From contig JAILWY010000018.1 in the NCBI GenBank assembly GCA_022113835.1, forward strand, positions 21,103,501 through 21,167,500: a stretch of DNA of 64,000 bases, read 5' to 3'. Below, piece after piece: positions 1 through 11,500 of the stretch. A program made the position numbers and the translations under genes. The first letter of the stretch is position 1, and every line of letters begins with the position of its first letter. Under the pieces are notes generated by a model that saw only the letters and a program-made list of their open reading frames with translations, was not told the DNA's origin and ran no database searches. This DNA comes from Atopsyche davidsoni (Eukaryota; Arthropoda; Insecta; Trichoptera; Hydrobiosidae).

Positions 1-221
1 GTAATATACAATTAAATGTTTTTGAATAATATATATATATACAATATTAAAAAAAAAAAATTCTTAGCAAAAAAAATATTAGAAGTTGTAAGATTAAGAC
101 AAATTGTAATTCATTGATTTTTTGCTTTAGGTAAATAGGTTTGTCGCTTGACCGCTTAGTCAATATTGAACTCCAACCTTAATAAAAAATATATATATAT
201 AAATATTTCAATGAAGAATTC

Positions 222-541
222 TAAGATAAGGTGACGACGTTAACACAATAAAAAAACCTAAATATTCCTGAAATTTGGCGCTAAATAAAACACTAAAGAT
301 GACCTTTCCGGTCCTGTTTGGGTTGATTTATTATATTTTCTATAGATAGAGTCATAGTAATTCAATATATTTGTTGATGTTATATAATAAAAAAAAATTA
401 AGAAAATGTGACGCAATTAACATAACAACAAAAAACTAAATATACCTAAAATTTGACGCAAAATAAAACACTTTAAATGACCTCTTCGGCCCTGTTTGGG
501 TTGATTGATGATATTTGTGAAGACAGTGTCAAAGTAATTCG
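222..541 (+). repeat. Diverged tandem duplication, offset about 177 bp
   Basis: Two units (about 222-365 and 399-541) share GTGACG-AATTAACA-type starts, AATTTG(A/G)CGC-AAATAAAACACT, and CCTGTTTGGGTTGATT. Divergence is substantial, so the event is old. Confidence 0.8.
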
Positions 542-1619
542 TTTTATGTATAAGTGCTTTTTTAATACTAAAAATAAAACGAAGAACCGAGTGCATAATT
601 AATTGTAGATTTTCCTGTTTTACGTGTTTTTTTTATTATTTCGGAAATTTCAATTTGATAAATTAACAAGATTAAAGTTTTAACCCAGATAGACCAATAA
701 AATTTAAAATTTCAATTAAAAATAATTAAGAAATTTAACTTAAAGACCTCAAAACAGAATTGCTTAACTTTTTTTTGCAATAATATTGTGAAAACAACTT
801 TTCATACTTGATATTGAATTTTGAAATATTGAAAAATTTACTTTTTTCGTTTAAGTTTATTTTTATAGTATTAGTTTATTGTTTATAACGTAGATTTTTC
901 TTTGTAATTACTTTATAGTTTTGCAAACCAGAAGCAAAAAAACGTATTTTGCACGTAACGCCTTTGGATTTGACGATCGAGACTTTATTCAAGGTCAAAA
1001 TCCTGTCCATCGTCGCCAAAAACCGCGACATGAGGAAGATTAAGCGAACCAATGCTTTGGCATCCAATAAAAGGACGTCACATAGGAAATACATTGGCTG
1101 TCTTGGCAGGTGAATCCCAAACCGATGTTATTTGGGTTCTCGTCTGTTTCAGTTTGGTCAAAGGTAATCTGTATTGAGTCAATACAAATTGTTTAATAAA
1201 AATGAGCAACCAAATGGACTTGGTAATAAATTTTAAAAAAGTATTTTTCAAAATAAAATAATTTAAAAAAAGCTTTGAATGTACATATTGTAAAATAATA
1301 TATTTGAAAAAAATGTTTTTTTTAAAGTATAATTACTGCAAAAATCAATAGATTATGTAACTAAAGTAAACGTGACACACTGGCACGTTTTTTAGTAAAA
1401 CCATGCAATTGTGTTTTTCCTGTTTGTTTCATATGAATTTTTTTTTTATCTTCCCAGAAATTTCATGTGCGTTCTAAATATACATTCTGTATTGGGAAAC
1501 TTTTCAAACACCGCATATATTTTTTACTCAAACACTAAAGATAATATAATAGCACGTATTATTTTAAAGATTTTTTTTTACTGATTCGATTACACACGAT
1601 TTGGGAATAAAATTACCAT

Positions 1620-2035
1620 TCCATTTCACTCGCAAAGTACGCAATAAAGCGACCGCTGGTATCGATAATTGGATCCATCGATCATTGGACGCATCGATCA
1701 TTTATTGCGGTTGTAATAAAGCAATAAAAAATCGGGATCCGCTCGCACTTTAACGACTTGCAAGTTAAGAAGAACGCCTTCAGCTCACCCATAAATAATC
1801 CGAATGGGCGGACACTCTCGCATGTAAATGCAGTAGTCGTTTCCCCCGTTAGCGAAGACGTGACGATGATCTCCATTTTTAAGACTCCTGTTTGGCTCCT
1901 GACTACGTCAGACAGCTGAACTGAGTCGGATTAGCTAATCGGGCTTTGATCAGGCTCGCACCGGACATGCGGCAATGAAAATCGGTCACGCAATCAGATA
2001 AACAATGCCGCAGATCGATTTATTCAAATGCAGGT
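1620..2035. other. Unidentified GC-richer island
   Basis: About 400 bp with balanced composition and several CGATC blocks, inside the inferred gene 2 intron 4. A 64-codon open frame on the minus strand (1682-1876) has no motif I recognise. Could be a conserved enhancer or an unrecognised exon. Confidence 0.3.
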
Positions 2036-2643
2036 CAGCCAATGATAAAAAAAAATTTGTATATTTAACAAGACTCGAATTGAATGTTACATTATACTAG
2101 TGGCATAGAGCTCGCTTCTTTTATCGCTTCGTATCCAACTGAGAAACTGGTAGGCTTCGTAGACAAAACGTTACTTACGTTTCGTAAGTATCGCGATTTG
2201 CAACAAGTCTAAAAAACAATTTTTTTATGTTCTAATCTGACAATTTTTTCACTCATTCTCTTCTTCGTGAACGTTCTTAAAAAAATGCCAAAAAGAGGCA
2301 AATACTCCTCTCTCTTGTTGCCTACTTTAAACCATGGCTAGAGCATTATTAAACTGATAATATCTTTGTTAAAAATATCCAAGGCACACTTAGCGATAAA
2401 TATATATTTTTATATAAAATACTTTTTGTTTGGAATTAACAATGATGCTTTATCATAATTTCAAAGTAAGTTTATTGTTTATTGAAATAATAAACTTTTT
2501 CGCTTTTTTTACTTATTAATTATTGCAAATAAATTTATTACAAATTAGTAAATCAAGTCGTAAATTTAATGCTGATTAATGGAGTGTCTATTACGGATTG
2601 GTCAATCAGATGCGTATTTATTACCCATTACGGGTTTATTATA

Positions 2644-2920
2644 TTATTACTAATATGATTAGGCACATTAGTTCATATATAAAAGATGACTTAAAGAAAC
2701 TCTCAGAAAAATATCATCGTGGTATTGATTGGCCTGGGCACATTGATTCATATGTAGAGTATGACTGTTAAAAATTCTCGATAAACGGAAGTGATTCGTT
2801 AGTACAAGGGTTCGTACACCGGCCATGTAATCCCACACAAATCACGATGATATTTTTCTGAGAGTTTCTTTAAGTCATCTTCTATATATGAACTAATGTG
2901 CCTAATCATATTAGTAATAA
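2644..2920. mobile_element. Fold-back element with degenerate tRNA-like core ('F1', copy 1)
   Basis: Arms of about 77 bp (2644-2721 and 2843-2920) are inverted and almost identical (one mismatch noted). Both carry AGAAACTCTCAGAAAAATAT or its complement. The core includes CACCGGCCATGTAA, shared with the tRNA-like part of the other copies. Confidence 0.85.
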
Positions 2921-3720
2921 GATTAATGGAGTATTAAAAAAAAAACATGAATTAATCTAAGAATTATGTAAACAATATAAATAGAGGGATAAAAAAAATA
3001 GCCGATGTTGGCGACGGCTGCTAAATATTCTTCTCGTTATCGAAGGCTTTAGCAACTGATTGATTTCGTCTGGGTTGATTCACGAATTCGCCAAAGTTCG
3101 CAAATATATATTGAAGAGTGACAACCCCACAGGTGTCACAAACTAGTGGACTGTATTTCTTTACTTGACTACTGGTGGTTGATATGATTAATCTTTTGCA
3201 GAGATTATCGACAGGACACGGACATCGTGACCCTTCTGATGTTTAACTGGCACTGGAGCCTATGGGGCTTTTACGGTTATTTATAAAATTTAAACACAAA
3301 GGAGAACACGAAAATTAACAATTGACCGTGTCCACAACTGTAATAAAAATAAACTTCAGTTTCATAACGAGATCGGTGTTTAAACAAAGTCGTCTAGCAC
3401 TACTTGAAGGATATGGTAACCCGTAATATTTTATCGGAAACTGTATGCTTACAAATCCGAAGTAAACAAATATGTTAGTAGTATAAAGGTATTAAAAATT
3501 CACCATAACCGAGGGTTTTACCCTGGTCGTCTCGCTTTCTTAAACCACGTATCGGACTTCATATATAAAAAAATCCGATCACATTCCTTGGCGAGACACA
3601 TGTGCTCTCGCCAATACGAGAATTCCACCCTCGAGTGGTGGTTACTGTTTCTAATCAATAATTTCATTTCAAATTTAAAGTTACTTAAATTATTAGCTGT
3701 ACAAATAAGTTGTTACAAGT

Positions 3721-4595
3721 TCATGTTTCAAAGTATTGTCCATCGCTAGCCACTACTTTTTCCCATCTTTCTGGCAATTTTCGGATACCATCTCGAAAAA
3801 ATAATGTGTCTTTTGATCCGATCCACGAATCGATCCAATTTTGGACTTCTTCAAAAGGGCGGAAGTGCTGACCCTTAAGAGCCTGCGTCATCGACAAAAA
3901 TAAATGGTGGTCGGAAGGAGCAATGTCTGCGCTATATGGCGGTTGGGGTAGGACTTCACATTTCAGCGTTTCAAGGTATGTTTTGACCGGCTGCGCAACA
4001 TGTGGCCGAGCGTTATCATGTTGCAAAATTACATTGTTGTGCCTCTCCTCGTATTGTGACCGTTTTTCCCGCAATTTTCAGCTCAAACGCATCAATTGAG
4101 TTTGGTAAAGTTACCTTGTAATGGTTTACTTAGTAGTAGCAGGTCATTGTACACCACGCTCAATTTGTCTCACCAAATACAGAGCATGACCTTTACAAAT
4201 AAAAAAAAACAGCGTTCGACGTCTCTCGTCTTCAATTCATACGGCACCCAATATCCTACCTTTTGGACCATTCCGATGGATTTTAAGCAAACGGATATAG
4301 CTTGTGTTGAGTAACTCTCAATGTTTTTGCGAGTTCTTCTTGCGTTTGGCACGAGTCTTCATCCAATATAGCCTCCAATTCGGCATCCTCAAACTTTTCT
4401 GGCCGTCCTTCGCGCTCTTTGTCATTGGTATTAAAATCACCACTTCTAAAACGTTTATACCAAAATTCACACATGGAAATCGATGAAGCATGTTCCCCCG
4501 AAAGTTTCTTGCAGCATTCGATGGCCTTCAGCTGCACTTTTCTTCAAATGGAAGCAGAAAAGTAAGCTTTCCCACAAATTATTTTTTGTTGGCAT
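3721..4595 (-). pseudogene. Broken mariner-type transposase with internal deletion
   Basis: Reading on the minus strand from an ATG at 4595: HLKKSAAEGHRML and FWYKRFRSGDFNTND (helix-turn-helix DNA-binding part), VGYWVPYELK, then HDNARPHVAQPVKTYLE (second catalytic Asp), DIAPSDHHLF (third catalytic Asp) and PERWEKVVASDGQYFE at the C-terminus. These are mariner signatures. The pieces lie in different frames: one shift falls near 4490 and another near 4300. Between the PYELK and VKVMLCIW segments (about 4200) the block with the first catalytic Asp is missing. The span is about 875 nt against roughly 1 kb for an intact transposase. Matching terminal repeats were not found. Inactive. Confidence 0.9.
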
Positions 4596-4789
4596 ATTCG
4601 GAGCACTCAAAAACTAGGTTGTGTCCACTTCAGCGAAATGACACATAATGAAAAAAAAAAAGTCTAGTGATGGGGTTATAAAATGAAGTTAGTCGCAACA
4701 ATGTACGTTTCGATTTAATACTAGTAACGTGATCTCTTGAAAATCCTTTAAAACCTAATTGTACACCTAATAACAAAATGGAGATTATA

Positions 4790-5040
4790 TTTATGGTCGG
4801 GTTGGCGAAGTTGGGCTTAGTTGGTGTCTGGTCTCTGCAGCGACACTGGCATCGCACGCATCTGGTCAGATAAGAGCGCCTTTGTGGGGCACGTGTCTGC
4901 TTGTGTTCCTGCCGCCTGCAGAGGTGGTCATTATCATTTCGGTCGCCCCAGTGACCTCCTAGAGAGGCGGAGAGCATCGGACCCGCGCGTCCGCCGACAC
5001 GCGGTAGAGTCACCATGCGGCAATTAACACGCGGTGCCCC
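4790..5040. other. Unidentified GC-rich block beside the broken mariner
   Basis: About 250 bp clearly richer in GC than its surroundings, open in several frames on both strands, without a recognisable domain. Sharp edges suggest an inserted repeat or a retrocopy fragment. Confidence 0.3.
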
Positions 5041-5124
5041 ACCTTTGTTATTATTTTTTTATATTTTTTATGTGTACTCTCCAAATACACTTATAAAAAT
5101 AAAAATTAAAAATATTTCTTTTTT

Positions 5125-5570
5125 GTGAAGACCGTCTCACAGTAAGTACGATTTTGCCTATACAGGTTTTATTTTTGATTGATATGACTAAGTGCATTTT
5201 TTCAAATATTGAAAAGCGATTAAAGAAACTCTCAGAAAAATATCATCGTGTGGGACTCGAACCCACATCCCCAAGCTTACATTGCCAGTGCATTCCCAAT
5301 TTCAGTACTTTGGTTTAAAAGTCTAGTATTGCAAGTCACACAATACTTAATTGGCATAATAAGTAAGTTAGTTCACTTATAGGATATGATTGTTAAAAAA
5401 TTATCGCCAAGTGCCAGTGACTCGTTGGTATAATTGGTAATGCACCGGCCATGTAAGCTTGGGGATGTGGGTTCTCGACACAAGTCACGGTGATATTTTT
5501 CTGAGAGATTCTTTAATCGTTTTTCAATATTTGAAAAAATGTACTTAATCATATCAATCAAAAATATTTA
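5125..5570. mobile_element. Fold-back element with two inverted tRNA-like segments ('F1', copy 2)
   Basis: Arms about 5171-5290 and 5440-5566. The right arm holds a tRNA-like sequence on the plus strand: TATAATTGGTAATGCACCGG (box A region) and GGATGTGGGTTC (near box B). The left arm holds its inverted counterpart with GGACTCGAACCCACATCC. The left flank starts GTGAAGACCGTCTCACAG as in copy 3. Confidence 0.85.
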
Positions 5571-8403
5571 TCATTTATTCTACAAATTAAACTGTTTTAA
5601 AATTATTAACGTTTGTATAGTAAATTTACAATTTTATTTTAAAAATTACACGTATTTAAAAAGATCACGACCGGATTTTTATTAGATGAATGTAGGTATA
5701 CAATAATATTTAAATATGAAAATATATTTTGTCTTTGAGTAAATGATAGAATCATTTGAAATAAAATACTTTTTATTTGATCAAATGGCTAGAAAATTAC
5801 GTCCCAATTTAACGGTGAGAATTTTTGTCTGTAAGGGTTTTTTTCAAAATGCCAAGGCCCAGTAAAAAGGAAGAATAATAACAAAAAATAAACGTTTAAA
5901 ATATTCGTGATCCTTTGGCAATTTGTCGTGTGGTCACCCCACAGAGTGTGCGTAATTGCCCTTGCTTTAAGCCGTTAGTACAATAATTGCTACACGCAAG
6001 AGAGAGAGATTCAAATCCGACGATAAACCATCTAATTACGGAAAATTATTTTTGAAAAGTGAGCCAGATGCGTATACTAAAAATTACAACGACGGTTTGA
6101 AAACGAAAGTAGCAAAAAAAATTAAAGAATGTATGTTTATTATTATTATGATTGTTATCAGCTACACAGTATCAATTAAAAAATGATATTAAAAAAGAAT
6201 GATATTAAAAATAAAATGATACTACTAATCGCATTCGTTGTTCATTAGAAATATTGGGTTTTTGGGTTTGATGCCGCATTTTTCATGAAATTTCCGAGGT
6301 TCACAAGTGAGAAAACAAAAACTCTAACTATATAATCCCAAAATCTTAATTGTGTTCATAGGTCTCTTGGGATATATTGCGTGTTGTACTTTGTATTCGT
6401 TTTCGTCTCCCAACGTTTTATTCCCAGTACTGGGACGAAATGTTAGAAAACATCGAGAAATCATCTAAAGATGACTCTATCTTTTAAAACTTTAAAAATG
6501 TATAATGCATGCATGCTCCAAACCATCTACGTATAGTATATCTAATTTTTTTGAGTGTGTTAAAAGGTATTTCAAGGTAGTTCACAGGTTTGACGAATAT
6601 ATAAAATATGTCATGTATTGATGAATGGCAGGTATTTTTTATACTTCACATGTGAAGTATAAAAATACCTTTCATTCATCAATAATATGGATATTCACAA
6701 AGCAAACGCCTTGTCCCTCGACAATATATCGTATAAAATATGTCGTTGAGCTTCAGCAATATTTTAAAAGTTTGAACACTTCAGACATACTTTGTCATTA
6801 CAACTCGCAATTCTTGATCCGCGATCTTTATCTTACAAGTTATATGATTTTTAATTATTACCTATTTAAATATAACTTTTTTTTCCATGACTATAATGGT
6901 TTAAAATGTAAAATAAATAAAATTTATTTCTTGAATAATTATTAAGACTCTCATGAAACAAATATTGCGCGTTACGAGGTTAATAGGATACTTTTTTTCC
7001 GATTGTCTTAATACAGCATCTCTTCAATTAGGCAAATAATGAATTAAGTATTTCGATTTAATATTTTACTGTAAGAAACACAATTTAATAAAACGCTTCG
7101 TAGTGTTAGATGAATAAAATATATACTTTCATATTTCAAAGTGATTGCGCGTTTGAAATTAATAAGAAACTTTGTTTTTAACAATTTATTCGATCGACAA
7201 TACTTTCCTTAAAAATCGGAAACAGGCCTTTAATTTTTAACTGAAGATTTTACAGGCATTTGAATAGGAACAAAAACATCTACTGACCCACTTTGGGTAC
7301 ACGAAGTTGACGAATTATTCAGCTCATAATGAAATTAACCATCCTCGCCCGAGCGATTTGCGCAGGGTTGTCGTGCATAGTATTTATTTTGTAACACTCC
7401 ATTCTACTTTAAAAAAACTTTGAAAATGAACTGCTCGTCGTTCCCAAAAGATATGCGTTTGAACCAACCAAAGCATCCGGTCATTATAAGATCTCATATT
7501 ATTTCACCCATTCTTTTAGAATAGCTGTAAAATGATGCTCACTTCACGTTATTACGTCATTGCGTTTTAATTTAACATTAAAGTATGAAATATATATATA
7601 TTTAAAATTTCTTGACAGCCCTGTACCTCCAGTGCCTCCCACCAGGGCTAAGTATACCGATGTCCACTTTTTTACAAACACATGCTAATATAGATAGAGT
7701 AATAAAAACCTATAGAAAAAATGACCAACATTCTCTAAAATGCGACGGGAAACACGAATTTCTTCATGTGAAGATTCAGGGCGCAGTCAAAATTCATTTA
7801 ATAATAACTTTCATCCACTGACACAAACTGCCCCACGTACAATCAATTCTAAAACGCATTTTTAATTCATAAAAACTTATTTTTTATGAACACCATGAAC
7901 TTCAATTAAGTAGTTCTAAATTTCTTAATATTGGATATTAAATATTGCAATACAGTTAAACGTATTCATAAAGTTGATATCTAGCTTTCATCATCCGCAC
8001 ACTTGAATTAATTTCTAAATTTCTAGACATACGCATGTTTTGTTGTTAATAAATTTTATGCAAGCTAGTTGTTCTAATTCATTTAAAAAATATTCGTACT
8101 TCGCACTCCAAACTTATAATTTATTAACCTGCAGATAAGAATCAAGGATAAATGCATTCAACCCTTTTTCGATTTTCTTTTATCCTTTTGTCAATCAAGG
8201 ATTTCTTATAATGATCAGCTTTTATTAATCTTCGACTCTATCTTTTTGTTCATATTTCAGTCCAAAAGTGTATAGTTTTTTTAAATGAATAATAAATATA
8301 TCAATATGAACCATCGTAAAATGCGACTTGTTGTTTAAGCATAAGCCTTTTTGGTAGATTAAATTAATAAATTAATATTGATAAGCATATAAAAAAAACA
8401 TAC
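5571..8403. other. Gene 2 intron 4 (part): AT-rich, no host gene seen
   Basis: Apart from the hairpin repeat at 6619-6725 I see no domain-bearing frame. Short open frames on both strands have no recognisable content. Confidence 0.6.
6619..6725 (+). repeat. Hairpin plus conserved tail ('F6', copy 1)
   Basis: Arms 6619-6650 and 6651-6682 form a near-perfect inverted repeat with a CACATGTG centre. The tail ATATGGATATTCACAAAGCA and ACGCCTTGTCCCTCGACAA matches the tail at 52332-52373. Confidence 0.8.
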
Positions 8404-8509
8404 CGGGAATAAACTTCATACATGACCACGCCAGCACCACCATCCCCGTGTGATGGTACACGTGTAAAAATGACACGTGGTTATTCTTTTTTCTCAAAAC
8501 GAAGAAGAC
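8404..8509 (-). CDS. Gene 2 coding exon 4 with histidine box (106 nt)
   Basis: Acceptor TTACAG, donor GTATGT. Encodes [20 protein letters not shown] through CMKFIP plus the first base of a Gly codon, the same split Gly codon as gene 1. Confidence 0.93.
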
Positions 8510-11500
8510 CTGTAAAATACAATTTTATATTAGATCCAAATAAAACAATCGTATGAAAATTTTATTAAAATATAAAATCAATAAAAGCCACCAACAAAAC
8601 TCAGCATGACACGACAAACAAACGTATTACTATCCGAGATTATTTCTAAGAGAAGCGAAATTTTCTCGTGGTCTAGTAGCTAGCACACATGCTATCCGGC
8701 AATGGTGTGGAGTTATGATTGTATGAGCTGGAGATTGAGAATGTTTTCTCTAATTTAAAAGAAAGTATAGCGTATGCCAAAAAAGGAGCTGTACTTTAGG
8801 TCATCCTGATAAAAATGCCACTGCTCTGAACACCCACGGCCTATTGCAAAATCGAAAACTAAATTTATCTTCATAAATCACACGATTCGATAACTTTAAA
8901 ACCTGTTATTTGACTGCATGCCATAATAGTTGTTTTATGAAAATTGTAAAATCGTAAAACAAAAGCTGCTTATGACGTCATCACAGAGTTTACCTTGACC
9001 TGCTTTAGTCTGCACTAGACGCTCCCATTGGTTGGCGAGCTAAATTTGAAGACATTCATTAATTATTATCGGTTAATTTGCATGATAAGTCGAGGCTCCG
9101 AGACGGCGAGCGAACCGGTGACTTAAGAGAGGGTTAATCTGAGATAAAACGACATCCGCTCGCCTGCAACGGAAGCCTGCAATGAAGTCCCGTGGCTGCT
9201 AATTTCTAGATTGCCATCATTAAAAAAAAAAAAACATACAAGAAATGAAGCAGGTTTTTCAGTGCAAATTTCTCGAATTACACCTGGTGATATTTTTAAT
9301 AACGTATCAGTGGAAAACTGCTCTCCCTGGTGTTAACCTCGCCGCTGATAATACTGTTTTATACGGAAGTGTTACACTTGATATTTAGTTTTGAAAAATA
9401 TGAAGCCCCACCGTATCGAAGAGGTCCGTTAGTTTTATCGCAAAGTACAGGTAGATGACCCCCATGATGTCCAAGGCGTGTTGGCTGCGGGATAAGTCCA
9501 CCGGCTCGCACACCAACCGGAAACGCCAGCCCCACCCCATCTTAATCGACTGAAACATATTCCAAACCATTTTAGGAAATATAGAGCCTTCATTGGATCC
9601 GAGATTTCCACATACGCTAAATAACTAACAATTTTTTTTTTTATTCCAAAAGAATTTCGTGATTTAAAGACTTTTCAGTAAAGATTTTAATTTTGCATTA
9701 AAATAAACTTGTAAAACAAACTTCAAAATTCTCTTGTATTATATTTTATTATTCTCAATACATCACCACTGCTACCTATATTTCCATGTTAGAACTTTTA
9801 TACGAATCTGAATGCACTTTATAACAGTAATAGTTCATTACTACCATCTATGTTATTTTTATAAAATAATTTAAACACTCTTTGAATAATAATATGAAAA
9901 TACCATTGTAACAACACTTGACTGATTTTAAATTTTTCAACTGTAAAACGACATCTACTTACAGTATCCTAAACTTTTTGGGTAGTTGTTAAAAATAAAC
10001 GCTACTTCCGTCGTACTTTACGTAGAATGGTTCCTGATTGATATTTTATTGTAATTATAATAAATAAATGTTACAACAATATCCATAAAAATTTAATTAT
10101 GACTATCAAAAAAAATAATAAATCTTAAGAAATATTAATAAAAACTATTTTTTTGTATGCGCATGATATAATTTACATACTTTTGGAAATCAACATATTA
10201 TTTAAACAAATTCGTAAGAGAGCGCTTTCTCCTTTTAAGTGCTTCTTTGAGCTTGAGTTCTAACTGAAAAGACTAGGTTAACTCCCTTCCATTTATATTT
10301 TTTTGTCAAAAGGATAAAAGCTTACCCGATATACCACCCAAATGCACGCCACCACTTGCCCCGCGTTATAGAGCAGCATAAGGTTCTTGAGTTTGAAGGG
10401 TTCTCTGTATTTCATCAGCCTTGGCCCCAGGCTTTTGACGAAGTAAAGGTAGAAGACTATGATCCCGAACACGGGCAGCGGCGACCCCATGAGGGGCCAT
10501 AGGTCTGCTCTGGGGTCTGAAACAACCACACGAGGTTTATGAGAATCCAACATGATTATTTCAAGCATACCCAAGTCGACTGGGATTTGAATATACAGCT
10601 ATGTATATGATTTTGTCTTTTGAGGGTCGATCTGCTTGAAGTTTGTAGTCCTTTAACCTTTTGGTTCCCGTGCTGGAACCAAAGCGTTAGAGGATTGGAA
10701 GATTGTCCTAGCAAAACGTCGGAGGAGTAGTGCAAAACACCAAACCAACTAACAAAGACGGCTGCCAAAACTTACGAACACTCCTACACAAGGTATGTTC
10801 TAACCTAACCTAACCCAAAACTTACGAACACTCCTACATAAGTTTTGGAAGTAATTTCAGAAAGGTGCGAATCTTAATCTGACGCGAGCCCAAATCCATC
10901 AGGTTGGGGATCGAACCAAAGACGCTTTGATAAAAAGTCAACAGTTTCAGCACAGAGCCAACAACCTAACTTATCGCCTATATTTTACTGGCCGTTGTAA
11001 GCAATAAAACTCTACTCGTCATAATTTCCTGTTAACAAGTTATTATACAGGGTGTCCGAAAAGAGTATCGAGTGAATGTCAATAGTCATTGCGATATGTT
11101 GTGAAATTTTTTGGGCCCAGAGTTGCAGGAGTTTCAAGGTTTCTCTAGATTTCAAGATTCTCTTTTTGGACACACTGTATTTATAAAAAAAACAGGAAAT
11201 TTATTTGGTTTATTTTAAATTTAATGAAACGAGTTGAACCAGATTCACCCATAATTGCATGGTCATGTTGCATCAGCTGCTTGCCGTTGGAGTTTACCTT
11301 CGATGCAATGGTGCTTTTTTATATATTATATTTAATTACACTTTGTTGGGTAATAAAAATATATAAGAAGAACGAATAATAAAAATATATTACGAGATTT
11401 CGATTTTATTCATTTGTGAGCACTTTAACTTTATTAAGACTTCTTCAGTGGAATAATGGAGCCCATCAATGGCAAAATGGTCTTTTACAAAAATTGTTGA

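Noticed and set aside
876..1094. 72-codon minus-strand frame
   Set aside because: The less AT-rich stretch around 900-1180 looked exon-like, but no motif or consistent splice signals were found.
5255..5300. Possible tRNA gene on the minus strand (T-arm with GGTTCGAGTCCCAC)
   Set aside because: It lies in the arm of a fold-back repeat with other degenerate copies, and the anticodon arm does not pair properly, so it is called a tRNA-like repeat part rather than a tRNA gene.
1..8403. Search for the missing 3' exons of gene 2 (MYxYY and TxxQxxQ parts)
   Set aside because: No sequence with these motifs was found on the minus strand. The exons are taken to lie outside the window rather than forced onto weak matches.
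10800..10815. TAACC run as an interstitial telomere
   Set aside because: Only about three units, too short to distinguish from chance or SINE flank.
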